NCBI GenBank assembly: GCA_025361065.1
Contig: JANYAY010000013.1
Location: 1 to 48,043 of the forward strand
Reading direction: 5' to 3'
From: Deltaproteobacteria bacterium
GTDB taxonomy: Bacteria > Desulfobacterota > Syntrophia > Syntrophales > Smithellaceae
Length of the DNA: 48,043 nt
This document shows, in pieces, positions 8,463 through 19,649 of this stretch. Every line of letters starts with the position of its first letter. The stretch's first letter is position 1. The translations under genes and the position numbers were made by a program. The notes beneath the pieces were generated by a model that saw nothing but the letters and a program-made list of their open reading frames with translations, was not told where the DNA came from and searched no databases.

Positions 8463-8521
8463 CTTGCGTATTCCGGTGTGGGCTTATTCCGGGGGCTTAT
8501 TCCGGGGACATAACACCTGAT
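8463..8521. repeat. triplicated TATTCCGGGG motif at the MFS gene end
   Basis: Three successive part-copies (GTATTCCGGTGTGG, CTTATTCCGGGGG, CTTATTCCGGGGACATAACA) abut the 3' end of the MFS gene. The last is the full GGGGACATAACACC motif found beside other gene ends. Confidence 0.7.
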
Positions 8522-8532
8522 TCAAGCAACAG

Positions 8533-9795
8533 CTAAGCCTTATCATCGTCAATTGTGGGCAGCAGGAAACCCAGAATGACCATTCCAATATTGGCAAATC
8601 CCAGGTAAACCAGCGTTTGCGAGGCGTTATGATTCAAGCGCACGTAAAGCTCTCCCACAATGCTGGGAACAGTGCCGCCCAGACACCACGCCCAGCCCAT
8701 CAGGATCGCTGATACGATGCTGACATTTTCCCGGAGAGCTATCCTTTGACCGAATGCCACACCCAGCGGATTTACTGATCCGGAAACCGCCCCGCACACG
8801 AGGCAGAGCACAATAAAAGCCGGCAGCGGCAGAGTCAGACGGACGACAACATGATAGCTGATAGCCGAGAGAATTATCGCTGCAATCAGCGTCCGGCGCC
8901 GGCCGATGCGGTCGGCCAGGTGCCCCATCGGCACCATGAAAATCGTCGCACCCAGTACAAGTATGGCGAAAGCTCCCCCCTGTCCGACCCAGGCCGGATA
9001 CCCTTTCTCGTGGGCTAATTCCGGCAGGAGAAAAAACAGTCCGCTGTTCACACCAGCCAAAGTAGCCAGAATCAGGAACAGAACAAGGATAGACCCCGCC
9101 ACCGGTCGCAGAGATTTAATGGAGGCAATGACGGATATCCTTTGCGAGTTTAGAGGTTCAGTCGGCCGGCACCATTTCCAGATGATAATCCAAAGAATTA
9201 TCACAGGTATAAAAAATATTTCGGTGTGATGTCCGAGAGCGTTGTAAGCGGTGCGAAACCCGATCTGGCTGAGACCATAGCCGATGCTACCGACGGCAAT
9301 GAACACGGCAAGGAATGTTGATCCGCGCCGGGCGGAGAAATTGCCCGCCAGACCGGCCCCTGCCGGGTGAAACATATCCTGGCCGAGACGACCGGCAGCA
9401 AGTATTATGAACACAACAAGATAAAAGCCGCTTAAGCCAAATAGTGTGGGCAACTGGCTGTCCAGTGTCGCCCGATAATCAACAAGCGGGCCGAGAAACA
9501 AGGCCAGTGAAGTGAGCAGTGTGCCCAGCAGGACGACACGCCGCGGTCCGAAACGGTCGGCGATCGAACCGAACAGCGGCTGCAATGCTGTTCCGCTCAT
9601 GGCGATGATCGTGGCTATCCAGCCGGCTTTGGCAACATCCAAACCGGCCAGCGTCTTGTATACAGGCCAGACGCTCATACCCATGAAATCAACCATAATA
9701 TGCCCCAGAACAATGGCGATGAACGTGCCTACTGCACGGCGTGATATATCGGTATCCGGTGTTCTGCCGTTGGAAATTGTCGGAGATTGCATGAG
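8533..9795 (-). CDS. MFS transporter (drug/metabolite exporter type)
   Basis: A roughly 420-residue inner-membrane protein with about 12 hydrophobic segments in two halves. Each half carries an MFS motif A: GSIADRFGPRRVV in the loop after segment 2 and GHLADRIGRRRT after segment 8. The overall pattern (HIMVDFMG in segment 1) resembles fosmidomycin-resistance-type exporters. I chose ATG 9795, preceded by AAAGGAA; an upstream GTG at 9837 would add 14 residues but has no good ribosome site. The gene stands alone between the ParE pair and a repeat block. Substrate unknown. Confidence 0.8.
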   Translation of the reverse strand, partial: LMQSPTISNGRTPDTDISRRAVGTFIAIVLGHIMVDFMGMSVWPVYKTLAGLDVAKAGWIATIIAMSGTALQPLFGSIADRFGPRRVVLLGTLLTSLALFLGPLVDYRATLDSQLPTLFGLSGFYLVVFIILAAGRLGQDMFHPAGAGLAGNFSARRGSTFLAVFIAVGSIGYGLSQIGFRTAYNALGHHTEIFFIPVIILWIIIWKWCRPTEPLNSQRISVIASIKSLRPVAGSILVLFLILATLAGVNSGLFFLLPELAHEKGYPAWVGQGGAFAILVLGATIFMVPMGHLADRIGRRRTLIAAIILSAISYHVVVRLTLPLPAFIVLCLVCGAVSGSVNPLGVAFGQRIALRENVSIVSAILMGWAWCLGGTVPSIVGELYVRLNHNASQTLVYLGFANIGMVILGFLLPTIDDDKA

Positions 9796-9988
9796 GTCTG
9801 GGTTCCTTTTAAAGTCGCCAGAATAGTACATCTTCACAAAAACAATGCAAGAAAAAAAGCAGGCTGAAGCCTAAAGTCAACGAGATAAACTCTCTGGTGA
9901 TGTGCAAAAAGATTAATTCATTGGGGATTGTACTACGAAAAAGCAACATGATTTTGTTTCCCGGATTCCCCAGCATCCCCAGGCATGC

Positions 9989-10181
9989 GAGACTGTGTCG
10001 TAATCCCCGTTCTTGTCATTCCGTGCAAGCGCAGCGCGACACGGAATCCAGTATTTTAATCAAATATTCTGGTTCCCGACTTTCGTCGGGAAGACGTCTG
10101 GATGCTGGTTTTCATAACCTGAAGGTTACAAGACCGGCATGACGGTGTTGATAATTTTAAATGCTATTGCGACACAGTCTC
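9989..10181. repeat. 193-bp repeat module with inverted GAGACTGTGTCG ends
   Basis: Bounded by GAGACTGTGTCGTAAT (9989-10004) and ATTGCGACACAGTCTC (10166-10181), an inverted pair of 16 nt with one mismatch. Inside are GTCATTCCGTGCAAGCGCAG, GGAATCCAGTATTTTA and several small palindromes (CCGACTTTCGTCGG, AACCTGAAGGTT). It has no coding capacity. It fills most of the gap between the MFS gene and the DUF2442 gene. Confidence 0.8.
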
Positions 10182-10242
10182 ATGCGTTGGAATGAAGGGG
10201 CAAGAATTGATGATTATTAAACTGGATACCGGCATGCGCCGG

Positions 10243-10310
10243 TATGACAGCGTAGGGGAATGACAAAATAATCAACAACCTTGCATCAAACTGTCGGGAT
10301 ATGAAATGGG
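10243..10310 (+). repeat. dispersed repeat R3, partial copy
   Basis: GACAGCGTAGGGGAATGACA followed by AAATAATCAACAACCTTGCA and a CTGTCGGGATATGAAATG end matches 11596-11660 closely. It ends at the GGGGACACC motif next to the DUF2442 stop codon. Confidence 0.7.
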
Positions 10311-10326
10311 GTTATTCCGGGGACAC

Positions 10327-10584
10327 CTAATTCGAACAAACTTTTTCGTAAAGAGATTCCGGTGCGACATCGGCACCGTTAGGCCAGGCAATTGTGCCAC
10401 CTTCAATTTTAGCTTTTTTGAAAAAATTTTTATCTTTTAAAGGTTCGAAAACGGGACCCTTACCAAAATATCCACTGAAGTCCACATCGCCACTTTTGCC
10501 GTCATCAAAAAATATTCGATAAATGAATTCTTCTTTATATTCTATTTTTATTACATCATTCATATTCCACATGGTGTACCTCAT
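10327..10584 (-). CDS. DUF2442 protein
   Basis: An 85-residue protein matching the small DUF2442 family ([57 protein letters not shown]). It overlaps the upstream DUF4160 gene by 4 nt (ATGA), so the two are translationally coupled. DUF4160/DUF2442 pairs are common near mobile DNA and are suspected toxin-antitoxin-like modules; that is inference. The stop codon TAG is built from the AATTAGGTGTCCCC motif that also terminates the two tail copies at 6721 and 7681. Confidence 0.8.
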   Translation of the reverse strand: MRYTMWNMNDVIKIEYKEEFIYRIFFDDGKSGDVDFSGYFGKGPVFEPLKDKNFFKKAKIEGGTIAWPNGADVAPESLYEKVCSN

Positions 10585-10871
10585 TCCAACGGAGCTATTT
10601 TCTTAACTTCCTTGCCGGACTTTGCCAGTTCCCAATCTTCCTGCAACTCATTAATACGCAAATCTATCCATTCTCTTACAAGTCTTGTTGCTGTCTTGGA
10701 ATTCAGATTTCCTCTTATGATATTGCCGTTAAAATCAAATACTCCTTTATGGCCTTGGTATTCAGCGTGAAAATGCGGCGGATCGTGTTCATCAAAAAAC
10801 ATTCTGATGATTATCCCGAAGAATCTGCTGATTTCAGGCAGTGATCCTCCTTCTGGTAATTTCACAAACAT
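10581..10871 (-). CDS. DUF4160 protein
   Basis: A 96-residue protein with the DUF4160 core [20 protein letters not shown] and the following [13 protein letters not shown] strand, plus a C-terminal helix [20 protein letters not shown]. It is the first gene of a two-gene unit with DUF2442 (4-nt overlap). The conserved His-rich loop (DEHDPPHFH) hints at a catalytic or metal site, but no activity is established for it here. Confidence 0.82.
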   Translation of the reverse strand: MFVKLPEGGSLPEISRFFGIIIRMFFDEHDPPHFHAEYQGHKGVFDFNGNIIRGNLNSKTATRLVREWIDLRINELQEDWELAKSGKEVKKIAPLE

Positions 10872-10984
10872 AATATCAGAATGTTAAAAGCAGTCAATAT
10901 TTTTATGCTGAATAAACATATGGTTGCCGGACAAAAAAATCCCCCTACGATACGCTTACTGGATAATGGCTTGCCCAGGCATGC

Positions 10985-11189
10985 GAGGCTGTGTTGCAAT
11001 TGACAGATGCTGATTGCTGTCTATTCGTAATGTCCCCCGCTGGCGGGGGCAAGGGGGTGGATATTTTTGAAGCAGCCGTAATGTTCATGAGTTACACTTT
11101 GGTACTACTTAGTCCACCTCCGTCACTACGTGACACCTCCGCCAGCGGAGGACACGAAATGGCAATTTATCCTATTGCGACACAGTCTC
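10985..11189 (+). repeat. 205-bp MITE-like element, copy 2
   Basis: Terminal inverted repeats GAGGCTGTGTTGCAAT (10985-11000) and ATTGCGACACAGTCTC (11174-11189). The interior carries the hairpin CCCCCGCTGGCGGGGG and a second one between CCTCCGTCACTACGTGACACC and CCGCCAGCGGAGG. It has exactly the same length as the copy at 16174-16378. No open reading frame of its own. Confidence 0.88.
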
Positions 11190-11259
11190 ATGCGCCGGGG
11201 TTTCCTGCTGGGCAGGCTGTCTTCTTGGGAATGACTGCGGAGACTGGAGTCCGGCGAGC

Positions 11260-11572
11260 GAGACTGTGTCGTAATCCCCGTTCTTGTCATTCCATCCAGC
11301 ATACGCCGGATTATATTCCAGCGCAGCGCGACGAAGAGCCTGCCCCGTACTCGATAAGGGGGAATCCAGTATTTTCGGTAAGTTCTGGATACCCCCGGCA
11401 GTCGCCGGGCTTTGGGCCGGAGTAAGACCCGGCGTATGCCGGGCCGGTATGACTGCTTTTATAGCGCTTCTTGCTACTAAGACACAGTCTCTTTCGTCGG
11501 GACGACGTCTGGATGCCGATGTTCATCGGCATGACACTCGTGATAGCACTTTTGCTATTGTGGCACAGTCTC
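11260..11572. repeat. compound repeat modules with GAGACTGTGTCG ends
   Basis: A left end GAGACTGTGTCGTAAT (11260-11275) pairs with a right end ACTAAGACACAGTCTC (11476-11491). A further right end ATTGTGGCACAGTCTC follows at 11557-11572. The part at 11387-11453 is the 67-bp palindromic unit that reappears inside hrpA at 12000-12066. Confidence 0.75.
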
Positions 11573-11595
11573 ATGCGCCGGGGTTTCCTGCCGGT

Positions 11596-11722
11596 CTGAC
11601 AGCGTAGGGGAATGACAAAATAATCAACCATCTTGTAGCATGCTGTCGAGGTATGAAGTGAACGTCATTATATCGCGAGCTCGCTGCAGAGAATTAACGC
11701 TCGTCCACCAACAGCGGGATTA
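11596..11722 (+). repeat. dispersed repeat R3, full copy
   Basis: The first part matches 10243-10310. The second (about 11618-11722, including CATTATATCGCGAGCTCGCT) matches the reverse complement of about 17150-17255. It runs up to the stop codon of hrpA and may serve as its 3' terminator region. No gene. Confidence 0.75.
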
Positions 11723-14700
11723 AAGTGTATTTTCAATTTCGCGGATAAGCGAATCGAGCTTTTTCGGTGAGACAGGGTAGGGCGTTTTGAGTTCCTGGGC
11801 AAACAGCGATACCTTGTATTCTTCAATCATCCAGAATAATTCTTCTATCTTATTTATTTTTTCTTCAGTGAACTCCTTAAATATGTCGCCATCTTTATTT
11901 GTCAGTCCGGGCAGGCAAAGCACGACCAGGCTTGTGCCCTTCAGGGTGAATCCGGGATCATCTTTTAAATTGTTTCCGGCCTTAGCCGGAATGGCCTCTG
12001 GATACCCCCGGCATTCGCCAGGCTTTGGGCCGGAGTGAGACCCGGCGCATGCCGAGCCGGTATGACGATTGGAATTGATATCTTGTCTTGTATCAATCAT
12101 CATTTGCTGAAGCTGCCGGGAATAAACGTCAATGCTGTCCATTTTTATCCGGGCAGAGGCGAGATTGAGGCTGCCGCGCTCGGCGCGCATTGCGAGCGCT
12201 TTCATATAGCGGGGCAGTTCTTTCATGCGCTCGACTGAATAAAGCTCGGGGAAATCCGGGGGAACCAAACGCTGAAGTTCCGCGGAAGTATCTTTGAGGA
12301 AAGCAAGCTGCGGATTGTTGCCGGTATTCTTCGCGGCAAGTTTCTGCAAAAGTGCCTGTGTCTCACTGAAGGCTTCTAACACAGGATCAATGGAAGAAAG
12401 AAGCTGCTGACCGGATGGCAGGATTTGGGCATCAACAATTTTGGTATGATTGAAGAACTCGCTCTGTGTCCGCCACGGTCTGCCGAATAAATCTGTTTTA
12501 ATTCTTCGCAACAGCGACTGCTCCAGGATTTTGGGATTGCCGATTTTTGCCGCCCATAATTTTGATAGACCGGTGAGAGTAATATTTTTTTTGAGCTGCT
12601 TTAGTTTATCGGTAAAATGAATGCCGTAAAGGGCGGCAATGCCCCGGATATGGTTGGCTTCACTTTCGCGTTGATCGGAAAAGAGCCGCAGATTGATCGC
12701 CTCGTCTGCATATTGCAGCGCGGGATAGGCATAGCCCAGCAGGCCATGCTGATTGGCGAGCGGTATCTTCTCCGGCAGTTCGCCGAAATCCCAGCTGGTG
12801 ATATCTTCCTTTTCCCATTGCGGACGGATTTTATCGAGAGCGCCGAAATTAACCGTATCGGCCAGTTCTTCCCGCAGTTGGCCCAGATCCCGGCTGTTTT
12901 TTACTTCTTCGCCTTTTTCGTTGATCACGCTGTAAAGAACATTTAAATGCACCGGCAGCTTTTCCAGATTCCACGCATTAAGCGGAATGGTAATCCGGTA
13001 TTGATCCTGGATAAATTGGCTCAAGGCATGGGGCAAAGGCTTTTGGGAATCGGTGATCGCGCCTGCGAACTGACCGGCAATCTGTGCTGCGGCGGGTAAT
13101 TTCTGCCGTAAACCTTTGGGCAGAGACTTCAGCAAATGCAGGGTTTTTTCCTGCACCAGACTGGGCAGGAAACGCTCGACATTTTCCGTCGCCGCCCTGG
13201 AGACCAGCCCCAGCGGGATTTTCATTGTTACGCCGTCATTATTCCTGCCGGGCGCAAAATGGTAATGACAGGGCAGGGCCGCATCACCCATTTTTATTTT
13301 ATCCGGGTATTTGGCTACTTCATCTTCATCCGGTTCCACGGCGATAAAATCTTTTTCCGCAAAGCGCAGGAAATCGTCGCTGCCCTTATCCCTGATCAGC
13401 GAGAGCAGCGATCGGATATCGGAAATAACGGGCAGTCTTTGCTCGTAGAGGCGGGCAATTGCTTCCTCATCGATGACAAGACCGCGCTTGCGCAATTTTT
13501 CTTCCAGAGTCAGCGCCTTTTCCCAAAGGGATAAATTATATTCCAGAAAAGGAATCCTGCGGCTGACTTCCCCCGTGACCAGAGCTTCCCGAATGAATAT
13601 TGATCTGGCTTCATCCGGGTTAATTCTTTCATAAGCCACCGGCCTTTTTTCGACAATGGTCAGGCCGAAAAGGGTTACCTTTTCCAGCGCGACAACCTGA
13701 CCGCGGCTTTTCTCCCAATGGGCGGCCGCATAGGTATAGCGGCAATTATCCCGGCCCACTTCTTCGAGCCATTCGCTTTTGATATTGGCGACGTTGCGGG
13801 CAAACAAACGGGAGGTTTGTGTAATTTCGGCAGCCACAATCCAGCCCCCCGCGCGGTTAAAAAGGCCGGAGCCCGGATAAATCATGACTTCCCGGCTTTT
13901 GGCGGCCAGGTAGAAGTTTTTTTCCTTCTTCAGGGCAATGTGGGAAAGATAACCGCTGAGGATGCATTTATGAATTTTGTCATAAAGTATCTGGTCAATT
14001 TCTATCTTGACGTGCTTTTTTGCCTTGGGCTGTATTTTATCTCCCGCGATGATGGCGGTAATCTGCTGGTAAATATCGCGCCACTCGATCATCCGCTTAT
14101 ATGAAAGAAAATTGTCGTGGCAGAATTTTCTGAGCTTGTTTTGGGTCTGCAATTTCTCCCAGATATCGTGGTAATGATTCCAGATGGTAAGATAAGTCAG
14201 AAAATCGGATTCGGGATGTTGAAAAAGAGCATGAGCGCGGGCGGCCTGGTCGGTTTTCTCATAGGGGCGCTCCCGGGGGTCCTGGATGCTGAGCGCCGCG
14301 GCGATGACGGCTACTTCATTTACGCACCCTTCCTTTTGGGCTGCAATCAGGATACGGGAAATGCGCGGATCAAGCGGAAGCTGCGCCATTGCCCGACCGG
14401 TGGCTGTCAGTTTGTATGTGCCCGTCTCCTCCTCGGAGGTGATTTTTTCAATTGCGCCCAGATCATCCAGAATATCCAGGCCGTCCCGAATGCTCTTCGG
14501 GTGAGGACGATCAATGAAAGGGAAGTTATGGACAGAGCCCAGATTAAGGGAGAGCATCCGCAGGATAACGCCAGCCAGATTGGAGCGCATTATTTCCGGC
14601 GCGGTATAAAGCTGCCGTTCTAAATAATCATCGGCTGAGTATAAACGGATGCAAATGCCATTTTGCACGCGGCCGCAGCGGCCCTTGCGCTGTTCGGCGC

Positions 14701-15880
14701 TGCTGCGGGAAATGGGCGAGATGGGCAGGCCGGTTGTCTGGCTGCGGGGATTATATTCCAGATGCCTGGCGAGTCCCGAATCGATCACATATTTAATGCC
14801 GGGAATTGTCAGAGAGGTTTCGGCAATATTGGTGGCCACGATTATTTTCTGCTGGTCTATTTTATCAAAAACAAGTCGTTGCTGAGAGCCGGAAAGCCGC
14901 GCATATAAAGGCAATACAAGCCCGGAGCATCTTTTGGATAAGCGTTCGCAGGTTTCCCGGATATCGAGCTCGGTAGGCATAAAAATCAGGATGTCATCGT
15001 AACGTCTTTCATTTTGCAATTTTTCCACACAGGCGATGGCTTCATCGACATAGGTGGCTTCGCCCTTTTCTTCGGCAACAGGATCGACCGGCTGGTAGCG
15101 GACTTCCACCGGGAACATGCGGCCGGAAACTTCGATGATCGGCGCATTATGGAAGGCCTCGGAGAACTTGGCCGTGTCAATTGTTGCCGAGGTGATGATC
15201 AGTTTTAAATCTTTTCGGCGATCGAGCAGTGTCCGCAAAAAGCCCAGAATGAAATCAATATTGAGACTGCGTTCATGGGCTTCATCGACAATAATCGTAT
15301 CGTAAGCCAGCAATAGAGAGTCGCTGACAGTTTCCGCAAGCAGAATCCCGTCCGTCATAACTTTAATCAGTGGTTCGGCTGACGTCTTTTCTTCAAACCG
15401 GATTTTGTAAGCAATGGATTTTCCGCAGGGCTCGCCAACTTCTGCGGCGATGCGCGCGGCAATGCTGGTGGCGGCGATCCTCCGAGGTTGGGTGAGCCCG
15501 ACCATCCCCCGCAGGCCCCTGCCTGCCGCCAGACACATTTTGGGGATTTGCGTTGTCTTGCCGGAGCCGGTTTCACCGGTGATAATAACCACCTGATTTT
15601 TCTGTACTGCCTCGATAATTTCATTTTTCTTGATCGAGATGGGCAAATCTTTCGGGAAACGCAAAGGCGGAAGGCTCTGCGCCCGCCGCTCCCGACGTTG
15701 CTGTGAATAATTCTCTCTTTTTTGCAGGCTGATTATTCTTTTCGAAGTAACGTCAGGCTTGTTGCCGGCTCTGTTTTGTTCCAGAGCTCGGAGAGATTCG
15801 CAGATATAGTGATAATCGACAGCCATTATCCTGTCGATATTTTTATTTATTCTATGAATATAATGACTTATGGAAGGCAA
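11720..15880 (-). CDS. hrpA: ATP-dependent RNA helicase HrpA
   Basis: A 1386-residue DEAH-box helicase. Walker A is GETGSGKTTQIP (102-113), followed by TQPRRIAATSIAARIA, DEAH at 199-202, SAT (TSATIDTAKF) and QRKGRCGR in motif VI. The ratchet and OB regions follow, then the long HrpA-specific C-terminal domain ending in WMIEEYKVSLFAQEL. E. coli HrpA is about 1300 residues; part of the excess is an in-frame repeat insertion at residues about 1270-1300. I chose the TTG start at 15880 because AAAGGAG lies 7 nt ahead of it; an ATG 18 codons in (15826) has a poorly spaced site. HrpA acts on RNA and on stalled or collided ribosomes. It appears to be monocistronic, flanked on both sides by repeats. 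Confidence 0.95.
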   Translation of the reverse strand: MPSISHYIHRINKNIDRIMAVDYHYICESLRALEQNRAGNKPDVTSKRIISLQKRENYSQQRRERRAQSLPPLRFPKDLPISIKKNEIIEAVQKNQVVIITGETGSGKTTQIPKMCLAAGRGLRGMVGLTQPRRIAATSIAARIAAEVGEPCGKSIAYKIRFEEKTSAEPLIKVMTDGILLAETVSDSLLLAYDTIIVDEAHERSLNIDFILGFLRTLLDRRKDLKLIITSATIDTAKFSEAFHNAPIIEVSGRMFPVEVRYQPVDPVAEEKGEATYVDEAIACVEKLQNERRYDDILIFMPTELDIRETCERLSKRCSGLVLPLYARLSGSQQRLVFDKIDQQKIIVATNIAETSLTIPGIKYVIDSGLARHLEYNPRSQTTGLPISPISRSSAEQRKGRCGRVQNGICIRLYSADDYLERQLYTAPEIMRSNLAGVILRMLSLNLGSVHNFPFIDRPHPKSIRDGLDILDDLGAIEKITSEEETGTYKLTATGRAMAQLPLDPRISRILIAAQKEGCVNEVAVIAAALSIQDPRERPYEKTDQAARAHALFQHPESDFLTYLTIWNHYHDIWEKLQTQNKLRKFCHDNFLSYKRMIEWRDIYQQITAIIAGDKIQPKAKKHVKIEIDQILYDKIHKCILSGYLSHIALKKEKNFYLAAKSREVMIYPGSGLFNRAGGWIVAAEITQTSRLFARNVANIKSEWLEEVGRDNCRYTYAAAHWEKSRGQVVALEKVTLFGLTIVEKRPVAYERINPDEARSIFIREALVTGEVSRRIPFLEYNLSLWEKALTLEEKLRKRGLVIDEEAIARLYEQRLPVISDIRSLLSLIRDKGSDDFLRFAEKDFIAVEPDEDEVAKYPDKIKMGDAALPCHYHFAPGRNNDGVTMKIPLGLVSRAATENVERFLPSLVQEKTLHLLKSLPKGLRQKLPAAAQIAGQFAGAITDSQKPLPHALSQFIQDQYRITIPLNAWNLEKLPVHLNVLYSVINEKGEEVKNSRDLGQLREELADTVNFGALDKIRPQWEKEDITSWDFGELPEKIPLANQHGLLGYAYPALQYADEAINLRLFSDQRESEANHIRGIAALYGIHFTDKLKQLKKNITLTGLSKLWAAKIGNPKILEQSLLRRIKTDLFGRPWRTQSEFFNHTKIVDAQILPSGQQLLSSIDPVLEAFSETQALLQKLAAKNTGNNPQLAFLKDTSAELQRLVPPDFPELYSVERMKELPRYMKALAMRAERGSLNLASARIKMDSIDVYSRQLQQMMIDTRQDINSNRHTGSACAGSHSGPKPGECRGYPEAIPAKAGNNLKDDPGFTLKGTSLVVLCLPGLTNKDGDIFKEFTEEKINKIEELFWMIEEYKVSLFAQELKTPYPVSPKKLDSLIREIENTL
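12000..12066 (-). repeat. palindromic repeat inserted in frame inside hrpA
   Basis: These 67 bp match the intergenic repeat at 11387-11453 with five substitutions. Within hrpA it is read as roughly RHTGSACAGSHSGPKPGECR, flanked by another repeat-like palindrome, CCGGCCTTAGCCGG (11977-11990). The reading frame is open across it, between the conserved QLQQMMIDTRQ and WMIEEYKVSLFAQEL segments. Confidence 0.88.
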
Positions 15881-16173
15881 GCAGGAACTCCTTTAAGAGA
15901 GCTTTGCATAACCACACTAATTTGTCATACCGGCGAAAGCCGGTATCCAGGAAACCATTGATAATGCTGGATTCCCCCGTATCGAGTACGGGGCAGGCTC
16001 TTCGTCGCGCTTCGCTTGCACGGAATGACATAATTGTTAGTTTTATGTAGTTGTGCAAAGGTCTCTTTAAATCTCTAAGCTGAAGTGTATATTTCATATG
16101 TAGAGGTATGCTGTCAATCGGGAATGATCTGTGCCTTCCTCTCCTCTGCCGGCGGAGGTATCACCAGGCATGG
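15881..16173. other. intergenic region with palindromic repeat
   Basis: Positions about 15926-16031 contain ATACCGGCGAAAGCCGGTAT, then GGATTCCCCCGTATCGAGTA and GGCAGGCTCTTCGTCGCGCT, the same module family as 142-281 and 11300-11380. No gene is seen in this gap upstream of hrpA. The hrpA ribosome site is at 15887-15893. Confidence 0.65.
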
Positions 16174-16378
16174 GAGACTGCGTCGCAAATGACAGATACT
16201 GATTGTAGTATATTTGTAATGTCCCCCGCTGGCGGGGGCAAGGGGGTGGATGCTTTTGAAGTGGCCATAATATTCATAATTTACACATTGGCACTCCTTA
16301 GTCCACCTCCGTCACTCCGTGACACCTCCGCCAGCGGAGGACACGAAATAGCAATTTATCTTATTGCGACACAGTCTC
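16174..16378 (+). repeat. 205-bp MITE-like element, copy 3
   Basis: Terminal sequences GAGACTGCGTCGCAAAT (16174-16190) and ATTGCGACACAGTCTC (16363-16378) flank the same interior as 10985-11189, including the CCCCCGCTGGCGGGGG hairpin. It is 205 bp, the same as copy 2. Another degenerate right end, ATTGTGACAAAGTCTC, follows at 16416-16431. Confidence 0.88.
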
Positions 16379-16598
16379 TTTCGCCGGTATGACTGCTTTT
16401 ATAGCGGTTCTTGCTATTGTGACAAAGTCTCATGGGCCGGGCAAACTCCGTTTGACGGAGGTGGACAACTTGTTTTCCAATATGACGATAATGCTAATGA
16501 TTTTTGAAATTGTGATACAGGCAATTGGGGAGGGGGCAATCAATATCTGATTGTCTCACAATCTCCGGTTGCCGGGAAAGTATGAAATCAAATATTTC
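16379..16598. other. spacer between repeats and the PerR-like gene
   Basis: Contains a degenerate repeat end (16416-16431) and GTTTGACGGAGGTGGACAAC (from 16450), another fragment of the 205-bp element. Nothing else is recognised before the promoter of the next gene. Confidence 0.5.
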
Positions 16599-16628
16599 TT
16601 GACAGGGAAAAATAGTATGGTTTAATAT
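16599..16628 (+). promoter_or_regulatory. sigma-70-type promoter of the PerR-like gene
   Basis: TTGACA at 16599-16604 and TAATAT at 16623-16628 are separated by 18 bp, about 25 bp ahead of the start codon. The AT-rich segment overlapping and following the -10 (TTTAATATATTCTAAACTG) could hold an autoregulatory operator, but no clear PerR box is seen. Confidence 0.6.
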
Positions 16629-16652
16629 ATTCTAAACTGGAATGGTTCTGAA

Positions 16653-17087
16653 ATGAAAATAATGAAAAAAGAAGACCTGATCGGCCAATTAAGGGAAAAA
16701 GGCCTCAAGATCACCCCACAGCGCCTGGCAATTATCGACGCCCTGGTGGAAAACCGCACTAGGCATCCCGGCGCCACGCTGATTTATAATGAAGCAAAGA
16801 AGAAGGCCAAACGGGTCAGTTTGTCAACCGTTTATGCAACACTCAAAGAATTATCCGCAAGCGGCCTGATCAAGGCCATGGAGTTCGACCGGATGGAGAA
16901 CCGTTACGACGCCAATCTATCCGAACATCTCAATCTCATCTGCAAACGATGTGGGGCCATTGTTGATTTCAATCTCCCTGCTACCATTGAACAGAAGGAC
17001 ATCACCCGAAAAACGGGGTTTGTCGTCACGGATACCAGGATGGAATATTACGGGTACTGCGGCGACTGCCTGAAACGCCCAGAGTAA
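16653..17087 (+). CDS. perR: Fur-family peroxide regulator, PerR-like
   Basis: 144 residues with the Fur layout: a winged-helix domain (LKITPQRLAIIDAL, VSLSTVYATLKEL) then a dimerisation domain. Structural zinc cysteines are C97/C100 and C136/C139. By alignment from memory with Bacillus PerR, the regulatory metal ligands map to H38, D86, H92, N94 and D105. The Asp at 86 favours PerR over Fur, while the second His of the HxH pair is replaced by Asn (EHLN). It should repress peroxide defence until metal-catalysed oxidation releases it. katG lies 366 bp downstream on the same strand, which supports the role. An alternative start is M4. Confidence 0.85.
   Translation: MKIMKKEDLIGQLREKGLKITPQRLAIIDALVENRTRHPGATLIYNEAKKKAKRVSLSTVYATLKELSASGLIKAMEFDRMENRYDANLSEHLNLICKRCGAIVDFNLPATIEQKDITRKTGFVVTDTRMEYYGYCGDCLKRPE

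Positions 17088-19649
<2,562 letters not shown>

Noticed and set aside
10985-16378. Insertion sequence with transposase
   Set aside because: No transposase frame inside or near the 205-bp elements; they can only be non-autonomous.
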